DNA of 64,000 bases from Apricaphanius iberus. Taxonomy: Eukaryota; Chordata; Actinopteri; Cyprinodontiformes; Aphaniidae. Positions 13,166-26,480 of the stretch are shown piece after piece. Location of the stretch: positions 1,206,501 to 1,270,500 of the forward strand of contig JAPXFQ010002824.1 in assembly GCA_028564705.1 (NCBI GenBank). The letters run 5' to 3'. The notes beneath the pieces are model-generated. The model did no database searches. It was given only the letters and a program-made list of their open reading frames with translations, and was not told where the DNA came from. The number at the start of each line of letters is the position of its first letter. Positions within the stretch are counted from its first letter, which is position 1. The position numbers were made by a program, and so were the translations under genes.

Positions 13166-14980
13166 TGCTTTGCCTCTGTTGGTGTGGAGGGTGAATAGAA
13201 GCATTACTTATATGAAGTGTGAAAGCAAACCACAATGGGGGAGTCGATTCACAGGTTTGCACAGTAATTATGAGACTATGCTAAATTAAATTAGTGCTTT
13301 GTAATGAAAATCTGGAATATGTTTTAAAAAAGAAATCTGCATTAGAAACCAAACCAAATATCATCAAAAGCTTGACTTTGTTATATCACATTTTAACACC
13401 TTCAGTCATCTGAAACACAAGTCTTAAAGGAGGCTTATTATTGAAACATTCACACACTGGATTTTTTAAATTTTTATTCCTGTTTGCTTTAAATAATTTT
13501 TAAAGCTGTTATTCTCACTTACAATACACAAATGTATCACTTTTTTTCCCTTTCATTTTAACCTGCCATATGTACAAGAACTGCAACACACCTGTTATTC
13601 AGTCAGAGCCACCCTTCAAGCTACAACGATGAATACCTTCACACACTATTTACGTGTCCCTTTTTTCATGGGTACAGACTATTTCCTCAAGCGCCGTCAA
13701 AACACTCTAATATTGTGTTATGTCAAGCAGCGGTGTTTGCCTAACAAGCTGTGCTTCATGACCAAGCCTGCAGAACCGGGTCTGGACAGGGTCTTTCTGT
13801 CAGAGAGCAAAGTGATCAGGTCTTACTTTCTTCCCCCCAGTGCACTCAGTCTCCTCTACATGAGCTCCAAAAAAATTCACCTGGTCTCCTTTGACACAAC
13901 AAACACGACCAACACTGTTAATTCTAGCCTTAAATTAAACTCAACAGAGGATGACAGCCAGTTGGACCAGTGCCTGCAGACCTGTTGTTGGTTATTTATA
14001 TGCTGAATCATTTTCTGCCACGTTTTACTCAAAAGTTACATTGTTTATTTTTGTGTCGTTTGCACAACTTTCATCGTTGCTTTTATTTCCTCATACTTTA
14101 TTCATAAAACTGTGATGACATCATCATACATTGCTTGCAGAAGAAATCAAGCAAATGATTGTCACAGCAATCAAAACAAGATAGCTCCTTAGCAAGATCA
14201 TTTAAATAATACAAAAGAAAACTCAATTTACTTCTTCCTTCCTGAAATGTATTATTTCTGCACATTTAGCAGGAAATTCAAACCATATGACGCATGAAAC
14301 TCAATTGTTAATCCAAAAATGCCTCTGTGAATTCCCCAATACCTTTCACACTTTAGATTATCAGTACTCAACGCCCTTCTCTTGGAAAGAGCACTTGGCT
14401 CACGTTTTATATAGATGTTTTAGTTTAACGGAGGAAATTTGGTTACACTTTAACATTAACTGAACCCTGATGTGAGCGTGCTGAAGGATTAGGGTCCAGC
14501 GTTTGGTTTCAAGAGAAACTGGGGAGGAATTCTCCAGGTAGACTATGCATTAGAATTTAAACAATATGGTGAAAAAAAGACGTGCTGAGGTGCAAAGAGG
14601 TTAAAGCAAGCAGGAACATGCAGAGCAATTCAAATCTATACGTTCTTATAGACTTGGCTTTTGACAGCACACGTTCAAGGCAGGATTACAGTGATCCCCG
14701 AGGCAGAGTGCCTGGCCTTCTCAGAAAGTCTCTGTCCTTAACTTCTATTATAGATTCAAATGTGCAGAAAAGTTTATTCTGATCTTAACTTAATTTTATT
14801 ACAAGTGTCTTACTTTAAAGAGGTTACCATTACTATGAAATCTCTGAGAGAAACTGGCAGACACTCTTCAAGATCACTGCAAGAAACCTGAATTAAATCG
14901 GAGCATTACCAGTACCACTCTGAAACAGGAGCTCTGAGACTGTTGACTGAAATGTCCCTTTACTCCCTTTTTCTTTTCTC

Positions 14981-15039
<59 letters not shown>

Positions 15040-15600
15040 ACATTAGCCCAATCATTACCCGAGGAACCCTAAGCACTGGAAGCAGCCATCAACAAATAAA
15101 CTCAGTTTGGGTCACATTTCACCAGTGCAATCAGCATCAAGACTGCAATCAAGCCTGCGTAAAATATGGAAATAATCTACAGCAAGGTAAACGTTAAAAG
15201 AGTTCCTGATGTAGGCCTACCTCCTCTGTTGCGATTGATATTGCGATGTTTATATTATGTTTTGTGACGTTTTGGCAATTTTCCTTCAGCAGTAAACGTT
15301 TTTTATGAATGTTTTTGTTTTTTACCTACTGTCGTAATTAATTATTTCAATTAGACTTTGCAGTTGGAATTAGTTCCCATACTGAAAACACATTTAAAAC
15401 CTTGTAATGCACTTATTTTTGTCCCAATTTTCAATGTTATCCTCACAACGAAACAAAAGTGCGTGTCTTGAAACATAGATTAAAAACATCTATTCAATTA
15501 CAATTCTCGGATGTTATTAATTCAAGAAATCGCAAGGTAAACAGTAAAGCCGGGTGCGTAATTTACAGTGTACATGAAAGAAAAGTGGTTATTGACAGCG
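13166..15600. other. Non-coding stretch, AT-rich
   Basis: This is probably creb5 5' intron. It contains one (TA)n tract followed by a T run. A frame of 125 codons at 13,629-14,006 has no recognisable domain and no support as a gene. Confidence 0.5.
14984..15038. repeat. (TA)n microsatellite followed by poly(T)
   Basis: About 20 TA dinucleotide units are followed directly by a run of about 17 T. The same TA-then-T arrangement occurs at 45,194. Confidence 0.95.
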
Positions 15601-16560
15601 CTGTCACATAAACATAATGACAGCGGCCGAGGAGCAATCATGTAATTAAAGCGTGTTTCTTCCCTTCAAGCCGTATAGCAACAAAGCGCGCCTCGTCAGC
15701 ACAACCTTACTGAAAGTAGCGGTTAATCAAATATCGACGAGCCTGCGGGATGACGTAATGTTGTTCACATTGTGCTTTTCGGAAGAAAAGAAAAAGGAAA
15801 CTTAAATTTCATTGGAACAGAAGTGTCGTTTGTTTCTCTTTAACTGGTATGACAGCACCAGAAGCGTTTTCGTGAAGATCATTGGTGAACCGCCGCGCGC
15901 AGAGTGCGGGACGATCGCCGGCTGCGCTTTATCCCTAAACGGGACAGGCGTGACAGCGATGCAGCTCGGAGCCGAGAGGAAACTTGATAGAAGCGCCAGG
16001 ATGAGGTAGAATTTGCTCCTTTGCATTAACCGGTTCAGAAGTTTAAACCTGGCTGAGCTGAAGTGAAGTCCTGCAGACACTACGAACCGAGAGCTGCAGA
16101 GGCAATTGACTCCGCGTCAACTTCAGCAACAGTAAATACAAGCCCGCACATTGGCAATGGAGCGAGATGACAATCGCTTAAATCTTTCAAAACTGACGAG
16201 AGACGGCAGTCGTTTTAACTGCAAGCTTGAATCTGTGCAAAACAATAAGATAAAAAACATCTGCATCCAAAGTGTTGGAACGAACATGAACAAGAAACAT
16301 GAAACAAAGCAGCTGTAATAAAGAAAAAAGAATAAATCACCAAAGAAATCGCTTTAAACAAAGTCAACAAACCTGCAGAGGCTCGTGCACGAGGGTCTGC
16401 ATGGTGGCAGGGCTTTCAACTTACCAAACAAGTGTAGAAAATGTGAAGCAGCCTCTGAGAAGAAACCACGTTGGAGTGAGAAAGGATTACAATGCGATCT
16501 ATTTAGAGAAGCATAACGTCACCCCGGGGTGACGTCACGTGGGATTCCTGAACTTCTAAA
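15600..16560 (-). promoter_or_regulatory. Candidate creb5 promoter / 5' exon region (CpG-richer)
   Basis: This is the only stretch between the creb5 and jazf1 coding exons, apart from the LINE, that is clearly richer in CpG (for example cgccgcgcgcagagtgcggg near 15,891). It lies upstream of creb5 in the right orientation. On the minus strand a good splice donor (TTTG/gtaagt, exon edge 16,425) could end a non-coding first exon. Read in frame into the exon at 9449, that candidate meets a stop and no ATG, which would fit initiation at 9425. Placement is inferred from composition and context. Alternatively it could be the promoter of an unannotated plus-strand transcript. Confidence 0.35.
16530..16541. 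promoter_or_regulatory. Perfect CRE (TGACGTCA) overlapping an E-box (CACGTG)
   Basis: TGACGTCA lies at 16,530-16,537 and CACGTG at 16,536-16,541, sharing two bases. A CGTCA half-site sits just upstream at 16,517-16,521, and a CRE-like TGACGTAA lies at 15,751-15,758. CREB5 itself binds CREs, so autoregulation is possible if this is its promoter. The motif is seen directly; the function is inferred. Confidence 0.5.
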
Positions 16561-16585
16561 TCATAGCGGCCCCTGCACGAGGAGT

Positions 16586-16602
16586 GGGGGGGGGGGGGGG
16601 GG
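16586..16602 (+). repeat. Run of 17 G
   Basis: An uninterrupted G17 homopolymer stands just beside the candidate CRE region. It could form a G-quadruplex or mark an assembly-error-prone site. A similar G run occurs near 21,141. Confidence 0.9.
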
Positions 16603-16811
16603 TTATTGGAGGCACGCCCAGACGCATGGACGGGACACCGGCTCGTCCTGTAGTGGGTGCGGTGCGACACAGCAAGATGACCACTGCTGACCAGTCAGGC
16701 TGTCGGGTTAACTGACAGTCCTGAACTGGGCTCCGGATGCAACAGTTTGACGCTGACTTCAACCAAGACTTAAAACTCAACTGTGGGTGAAATAAGAGCA
16801 GTTCAACAAAT

Positions 16812-16813
<2 letters not shown>

Positions 16814-16860
<47 letters not shown>
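16814..16860. repeat. (TA)n microsatellite
   Basis: About 23 uninterrupted TA units, followed by a short tgtgtgtg patch. Confidence 0.95.
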
Positions 16861-16863
<3 letters not shown>

Positions 16864-17724
16864 GTATGTGTGTGTATATACTGCTAGATGAGATGATGAC
16901 GAGGCATTTCCTGTCATTTTTATCTTTTAACTTTTTTGTCATTGTTTGCAATTTGTTTCAGTATATATGTGTATGTGTACAGTATTTTTGTGAGTACTTT
17001 ATGTATCTCTACCCTAAAACAAAAACAAAAAATATTCAGTGAGAATAATGGAACTAAATTATTAGTTTTGAACTCATAAGGATTCATTTATGGTGCTAAT
17101 TGCGAACCAGTTAGCAGTAACAAAGTATAGTGAGCTGGTTTAACAAGATTATAGCCTCAGATCTGATCTAATATTCCCTCAGTCTATACCAACTGCTTAA
17201 AGTCCTTTTAATAAAAGTCCAGAGTGACCAGAGTTTACTCTAGCTGATGAGACCAACACACTTGTTCCCTCACTTTTTGCTGTGCACTACCTGTCAGCTG
17301 GCCAAAAAGAGGACTCCTCCATCTTTTCTTTGCTTACAACGAAAACAGAGCTTTTTGAAAATATTAGTAACAGTGAAGACAAGCATGATGTGGAAAACTT
17401 TATTTGCAATAGTCATAACTATATTTAAGTTAATCAATCACGTTAAACAATTGACTGCAGGCTCTACCTGAACAGACAACTCGACTAGTTATCAAACCTA
17501 TAGCTAACCAGTTTGTTATAGTTGTGTTACTCTGTAGAGAGCAGAATTACAAAACATGCAGAGTAATAACACCTTAAAAACACACACTTATTTTTACAGA
17601 AAATATTTTAACATATAGCCTTACTATAATTATAATAATCACTAATTTCTGTTTAAAGTAAGGGTTTTCTTTTCTTCTGTTTTAGAATATGAATATAATA
17701 ACACTACTAATATCAATAGAAACC

Positions 17725-17769
<45 letters not shown>
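17725..17769. repeat. (TAA)n microsatellite
   Basis: About 15 uninterrupted TAA units. Confidence 0.95.
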
Positions 17770-17770
<1 letters not shown>

Positions 17771-20100
17771 CATGCATTCTTTGACTTTTCTGAAATGTGT
17801 AACTTAGCTTCAGCACTTTGGAAGAGGTTTAAACATCTTCTGAGTAGAACACTTTAGTGTTGCAGCTCCGTCAGTGACCTGTTGGTGCCAACTGGCTGTG
17901 ATTTCTTGGGCCACAGACAGTGGCAGTAGTGAAGCCATCCTCCACTCCAGGGATTAATGACTCCTCACACATTGAGAAATGTTTACCACTGGCCTGCGAC
18001 CACTCCACTAGACACACTAAGAGCTCTGTCACCGAAACAATAACGCAGTCTGAAAAGCCCTCATAACTCAGAGCCTCTCCGCCTCTGTCTTTTAACCGGA
18101 GCTTTAATCAACATTTATGACATCCCTTTGTCTCTTTATTGCCAATATATTTCCCAACCAATCCAAACATTATGCTTCTAGAAGAACAGACTATTAAGGC
18201 TAGAAAGAGCCGATACAGTTTGGGTCAGTGACCCACACTAAAGGAGATTTGATCTATATTATACTAGCCCTTTTATGATTATGGCTTTTTGCAATGCTTT
18301 TGGGTAAGATCACCTTGAAGAGCAAGCAATGATCACTGCAGCAGGTGTACAAGGGGAAAGGGGGAACATGACAAAAGTGTCTTAATGTCTTTAAGTTTAT
18401 AAAATCTAAACAAATACTGAACATTACACTGAAGAAAACATCTAACCTGCAAGTTTAGCTTTAAGTTATGCCTGCTTCTGATTATTCTTTCCCTTTATAA
18501 AGTGTAGAGTTGCATCACTGCTGGGATACTTTGTGTTTTGCACGTTTTAAATTGTGCTGTTTTACCCTCTGTGCTTTATAGAAAATACATGAGTAATAAT
18601 CACGAAGGCTAAACATCATAGCTTTTTTCCTAAAACATTGATTTTAACTCTGTTATATTTTATTCCGTCATGATCCAGGCAGTAGGTTTTGGGTCTAAAA
18701 AAGTTTTTATTTTTTAATCTTCAGCCAACCATTACACAAGCCCTCATTAGCATAGCAGAGTAGTGGACATTACAACAATCAGAGGCTAAAGCTTTAGATT
18801 AGTTTTAAGGTTACCTTGAAGTAAGTACATGTTCAAACTGAAAATAACCTAGTTTTGGGAAGAATTGTTGAAAGATAGCAGGGGAGGAAAAGAGAGTAGA
18901 CAATTTGAAACAAGAAGACTTGATCTGGACTTGATTGTTATTCTTATGTAAACTGGTGAGATGGTTATTGAAACAAAAAGGGTGGGCAGGTACTCAGTGG
19001 TGAGAGATGGAAAATGACTGCAAGTAGCTGCAAGGTACCCGGATATATGTTAAACTTTATGTTTGCACAAAGTACTGCAGAAATTTACTAATGTTATGAA
19101 TCTGTTCACACATTTGGAAGTAAAACGTTTCTGAATCTGATTTGAGTAGGTTGTTTCTCACAGCAGCTGTAGATCAGTAAAACTTTAAACAGAGCTGTGA
19201 CTCTATTTTAGGGTTACACTTCTATGTAAACATGCAAAACTGTTCTGCACTGTTGATTTTGCAATAAAATGGCTTATGTACAGCGCAGCATTTATCTTAA
19301 ACGTATAACCAAAGTCAAAATCTCACTTGAGGTGACTAAGAGATAAATGCTGAGACAAGTGGAATTATAATCTCATTTTAATATAATTTGCATATTGAAA
19401 GTTTGAAGGTAGATAACCTTAGTGATGTCTCTATCATTAAAAACTGAATCCCAGAACTATTAATAGTAATATTACGTGGCAGTTAAGTGTGATGACTCTT
19501 TCAGGAACTGTCCTCTATCCTCGGCTATTGCTGTGGCATCTGAATATGCAGATTGAAGTGATTAATAAAATGTGAAAAGCCTTCATAAGTGTTCTTTGAA
19601 TGGTTTTTAAAACAACATTTTGGGTTTTGCGTCCCAGTTGGAACCTTTCTGTATGCAGGCTCATTCAGGAATCGACTCGCCCCACTGACTATGACGACTT
19701 TTCAGGCCCCCTTAATGCCTATTTTTCAACTTTCTCACTGTTATTCCCTGCAGATTATCTATCACACACAGATGGTGCAGGTCGGTTGTCGCATTGCCCA
19801 AATCGCTCCAATCTTAACAACCCGCACATGTTAAAATCATTTTTGGATCGGGGCCGCTATCCCAGCCCCGAAGCATACAATACAAGGACTAGGCTATATG
19901 TGACTTACTAAACTTTTTTTTTTTAAATAATTTACAATATTTCCAGCAGAACATGCTCCTTACAAGAGCCTATAGACTGCTTTAGATTTTTTCATTGTCC
20001 ATCATTTGGAGTGACAGAGTAAGAAATACCCATCAAATTATGTTTTTAGCTGCAATTTTTGAAATGATAATGACATATTCAAGAGTTTTTAATTTTCATA

Positions 20101-20476
20101 TAGGGATGCACTGATACTTATACTGGTATCGGCCCCCGATACCGTCTTATGTACATGTGTCGGTATCGGTTAAACTTAACCGATAGCATGAACCAATACT
20201 CAAAATGTGGAAAATCTGTAATTAAAACCACAAAAACAGATACATTTTTCACCTGAAATTTTATTTTTGTGGTAATTTTATATTTTATATCTGTTATTTT
20301 GTCTTAGTTATGTTTAATTAGTAAAGTCTGGTGCCTTTAGTCTCTTCAAGAAAGGTATAAGGTGAAAGTTATACAGTTTATTAATTCAACAATAGTATCG
20401 GATCGGTATAGGGTATCGACAGATACACAAAATCCAGCCATCGTATCAGTATCAGGACTGAAAAAGTTGGATCATA
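20101..20476. mobile_element. hAT-type miniature element, copy 1
   Basis: The left end is tagggatgcactgatac, followed by ggtatcgg repeats. The body is closely similar to the copy at 35,910, sharing caaaatgtggaaaatctg, gtgcctttagtctcttcaag and tacacaaaatccag. The right terminus is decayed. It has no coding capacity. Confidence 0.75.
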
Positions 20477-21221
20477 TATTTTAATCAATATCAAATCCGA
20501 ACAGCTGCTGCTACACTGCAGACTATAAGCGCCCCTTCTCTCTGAAGGAGGCTTTTCATGATGGCTTCAGTTGGACTTTGAGAAGGAAAACAGTGTTTGG
20601 TGGCTGATATCTTTCAGACCTTTGTGAACAAGAACTCAATTCTCTTAGCAATTAAAAAAAACAACACGAAACTGTGTAACAACAAAAACAAAACAAAAAA
20701 AAAGACAAAGTTTATTTCTATTAATTTACCTACTGGAAACTAAATAAAGTTGAAAAAAAATTGTCATGACTACTTGTCATCATTTTAACAACAAATCGAT
20801 CAGAAGTGCTTTGTCAGATCTGCCTCTCTGGCTGCTGTGCATGTTCCTGACATCGGGGGAGCAGAATATTTCAGGAAAACAGATTTTCTGATAAGACCAG
20901 CCAAGAGTGTAGAACAAACCGGCTGTTCAGGAAAACCCCTGTGACCATACTGCCCATTAAAGAATCTCAGATTTCAAATGTTGCATAATATTTATATATT
21001 CATAAAGGGTATCAAAAAAAAGGTAACATAACGCCAACAGGACGTAAAAACATGAAAGATATAAAAAATACAAAATAAAACTCCCCCTGACCCAGAATAA
21101 GCTTTGCCCTCCTCCAACTAAACTTTGCCCTGGTCTGTGCTGGGGGGGGGGGGGTTCTAAGCAGATACATGATTTCTTTTTGGGTACATCCAAAACCATG
21201 CATGATAGGTTAGACGGTTTC

Positions 21222-21370
21222 TCTAAATTGTCTTAAAAATTGAGTTGTGGGTGTGTTTATGGTTGTCTGCTCTGTGTTGCTCTGCATCGACCACTAGCAA
21301 CAGTAACCTGTCCTGCAGTGACCCTATGAAGATTGGGCATGGTGTAAAACATGGATTATGCCTATAATAT
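21222..21370 (+). repeat. Common fish interspersed repeat fragment
   Basis: The order 'ctaaattgtctta', then 'atggttgtctgctctgtgtt', then 'aacctgtcctgcagtgaccc' follows a very common fish interspersed repeat. A piece that may belong to the same family lies on the minus strand near 33,781. I recognise the pattern but not the family name. Confidence 0.5.
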
Positions 21371-24300
21371 AAACCATATAGGTTTTTATTGTGAATATAA
21401 AAACCCTGTAAAGCAAAGAAGTGAGAGAATTCTATAATTCTGTTTGTGCTATGATGCAGTGGTTTTTAAATATATAATAATAATGATAATAATTCCTATG
21501 CTTTCTAAATGCCACCACAACAAGCATCAAAATAACGCAAAAACTCACAAGACCGTATTCATATCTGACAGAAACCAAGAAACCACTCAAATCTGTTACA
21601 TTGTCTTATTCCGATGGATAAAAGTGAAATGTTTCCCCAGTTCTCTGGCAGATGATAACTACATCTGTGCATCAATGCAGAACTGAATGCAGGATTTGTT
21701 TCTGACAAATTAAAGTGTTTTGTCCATTACCTCTACATGTTTGGTCGAAGGGTGCGGTCTAAAATGCAATGATTCATGCATTTGTCACTGAGAAGTGAAC
21801 CACATACAGTACCACATGCGGGGATCTTTATTCTTCCACTCTCACACGCCAGCTGAACACAAATTTGAGATAACTTGAAACAAATTTCCTCTTTTGCTTC
21901 AGTTGAGTGTAACCAGATCTTACACAAAGATCTCTCTGACAATGCTTTCGTAGCCAGAATGCTTGCTTCTCACTCAGTTTTGTACCCTTTAACTTCTGTT
22001 TTTTTTTTTTTTTTTTTTTTTTTTTATGCTGCCATTAGCTCTTGCCCTCACAGAAGTGTACATTTAGCAGCAAGATTGTATTTTGTTTGGACCACAATTG
22101 TTCTTGTCCAACTCTGCTTTTTAGCTTTATATCACAGCTCATCTTACAGTGCTTTGTTCACTTGGTATTTAATTTAAAAATGACTGATTCCAAAATTTCT
22201 ACTGAGCACCACTGAAGAGCTCCTGAGTACAAATGATAGTCAAACCATAGCCAATCTTAAACTTAAACTATGAGCATGTGAAGTTTCTTAACATAATTTA
22301 GCTTGTTCGACTTTTTAACTCTTCTCCAATTTTTTGACTTCTCAGCATATTTCACCATCTTCACGAGTTTCATAGCCATACCAAAGGTTAAACACATAAC
22401 CATGACAGAAAATGACAGAAAAGTGTTTCAAGATGGCACTCCTCTCCCGACACACTGTACTGTGTGATGTCCAAATCGTTTAAAGCTGTCTGCTTTATTT
22501 ACTTTTAATCCATGCTTCCTTGCTTAGCTGTCTTTAATAATGCTCAACAGCTATCCATAGATAAATAAAGATGATTTGAGGTTCAATTCATTCTCGAAGT
22601 GGATATTAATCTTTGCTCTGTAAGAAACTGAAAATAGGAAAAGTTGCCTTTTCCTAAAGAAAAAAATAAAGTAGTGATGATTTTACTCATGAGCTCATAT
22701 TTCTTTTTTGAGCTACAGAAAGTCTATGGTCCCTTACCAAAACAGCTGTTGAATGCAACTTTTGATTTAAGTGTTCCTCTAAGCCAAACAACCAGTTCAG
22801 TAAATCTTTGGCACATCTGTTAACTCATCTACATTTATGGGGTGCAACAAACTGAAGCGCAATGATTAGTTACAGCTATACCCATCATTTGAAATGGTAA
22901 ATAAATAACGGAAAAAGGCAGAGGCAGCATTTCTAATGAAAAACATCCACTTTAAAAAAACAACAACAACAACATTACAATATAATGAATAGAGAGCGTT
23001 CTCAGGAAATAAGAAGAAAAACTGTTTCACTTAGGTTTCAAGTCTGAAAAGCCTAGAGTTATATCTGTGAACGAATGAATGAATGAATGAAATATGAAAT
23101 GGTGTTTCCAGTCAGTGAATATTGTAAATAATAATCTCAATCACAAGCAAAATCACACCTCTTTATTCTAAAAAAACAAACTTACATGGAATAAAATTTA
23201 GATGAAAATCATAAATATTTACCTATATTATAGTTTATGGAAATCTAAAACATCTGAATTACTCTAATATTATTTAGAGACCATTAACATGTTAATTATA
23301 TGGAATAATTGTGGAGACCTCAGGGTTATTAACCTTGTGGGCACAAGTTTAATTCTGGTTACGTTAAGGTTGCGCCAGGTGAATAAAAAAATTTACCTAA
23401 AGTAAATCAACCGATGTGAATCACATTTATCCCCAGACTAACACTGCCACTCTGTGGCCATCAGCTGTTTTTGAGCGACTTGATGATTCAGTGTATGATC
23501 CATTTTTTAACAGCCATATATATTAAACTCTGAAGTAGTCAAAGTCCCTGCAGTTGTGATGCAGACTCATCAGGGATTTATGAATGGATGAAATATTTAC
23601 ATGTATCTGTAATAACTTCAGGCTGTTTAGTTTTTGACAAGCTGCAGAAAATATACTCATTACCTTTAATACTGTTCCATTAAAACAAATCCTTTAAATA
23701 TAAAATTGCAAAAACTAAAGCAATTACTTTGGAACTTAAGTAACCAAGTTTTGTTGGTTATTTAAAAAACAGGCTTTAGACCACAAATGTGTTATTTTAT
23801 TATGAATGGCAAAATGTAGCTACCCGAAATAAATCCACTCAACCATTTCCATGAATGAATCAAACATAATTTAGTATATAAGTACATGTGGGGATATAAT
23901 ATGATATTATTAAAATATATATTGAATTAATGCATGACCAATTTATTTATTCCTATTTATTTTTACAGATTTCTGTCATGGCCGGATCAGTTGGGGTATA
24001 TTAAAGGCAGAGCAAGCCCAGCCTGAGGTGTAAATTGTGTTTGTGGAGACTTAGAGCCCTCTGCTGGCCGTAAAAGAACTTGCATTCAGCAGGACAGGTT
24101 AAACATTTTACCAGCTAAACACATACAGAGGAAAACTTTCATAGCTATGCAAATATGGTCATGAATTGAAGCTAATTTAATTGTTCTTATTTGTTTCAAA
24201 GCTGGATAAATATTTCAGAAACACAACATTTTTCTAAATGGATCGGTGAATAACAGACTCTTTCTGTGTTTGCTTGTGAATGCTGAATACTTCAAGAAGA

Positions 24301-25209
24301 ACAAGTTCAGCTGAAAAGAAATTTTGCTCGAATTCAGTATTTAACTAAAGATTTAGAAGGCAGTTAAATACTATTGATCTGAGCTTTACAGAACTCTTAT
24401 AAAATGTTTAAATATGCATTCAGTTTTGTTGGCTAATTATTCAATAAATGACGTGTTGTAGTGTCACCAATAAAATAATTAAGCAGAACACAATCTGTCA
24501 AACTCACTTGTAATATCTGTAAGAAAAACAGTGGAATGCAGAGATTTGACATTCATAAACCCAAACATGAGTATTTTGCACGTGTTTCTAACTAAAGGTC
24601 CAAGGAGGCCAAATTTGAACGAAAATGCGTACGCTTTAGGGTGAATGCAAAATACAACATTGTACTCCTCCGATTAAAAGAACTGGTCAGAATCACTATT
24701 TTCTCTTCTCAAAAGAATCTCTTTCTGATGCGTAACGGTGTGTAATATTATAACATCTGTGTTTGGATAAGTCGATTTACACCTTAGTTTCAAGTCCTGT
24801 GTTAAAGCATGCCCCTCGCGAGATATCTGTTTGCCTGAACATACAGTAGAGAAGGCTTACCCTTTTAACTATAGACAATTAACAAAGGAGGCTTATTTTA
24901 CTCTCGGATTATTTATTGGTAAATGTTACCAGCCACAGCCACACTGTATGTGAATGATACATTTTTTAATTAATGTTGTTTTAAAAAAGTATTTAGAACT
25001 TTCCTCCAATCACCAGTAGTGAGAGCTTGAGTCCCACTTGCGGTACACGTACCACAGTTTGAGAATCATGGGCTTAATACAACAATCATTACTTACTTCA
25101 AACGAGTCATTAACGCAGACCCAGGCCGCTGTGTCAGCCACCTCTCTTTCCTTTCAAACGACAAAAAGGATTAAATGATTTGAGTTAAAACAAAATTTAT
25201 TTGAAAGTC

Positions 25210-26480
<1,271 letters not shown>

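Larger units (their letters stand above)
16861..25200. other. Intergenic region between creb5 and jazf1
   Basis: AT-rich, with no supportable gene. It holds a (TAA)n tract, a hAT-type miniature at 20,101, a common fish interspersed repeat at 21,222, a T run of about 26 near 22,000 and a GAAT tetramer patch near 23,078. Overlapping plus-strand frames at 19,589-19,911 show no domain and are treated as chance. Confidence 0.6.

Noticed and set aside
13629..14006. 125-codon plus-strand frame
   Set aside because: No domain, no neighbouring exon fit and low-complexity composition; probably chance.
15802..16080. 92-codon minus-strand frame with a hydrophobic, signal-like stretch near 16,020-15,960
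   Set aside because: It overlaps a plus-strand frame in CpG-rich DNA, shows no conserved domain and has no splice partner; better explained as promoter or UTR sequence.
16586..16602. G17 run as a functional G-quadruplex
   Set aside because: A single homopolymer is more likely a slippage tract; no evidence in sequence for function beyond that.
19589..19911. Two overlapping plus-strand frames (81 and 103 codons)
   Set aside because: No recognisable domain, no splice context, and two overlapping frames at once argue for chance.
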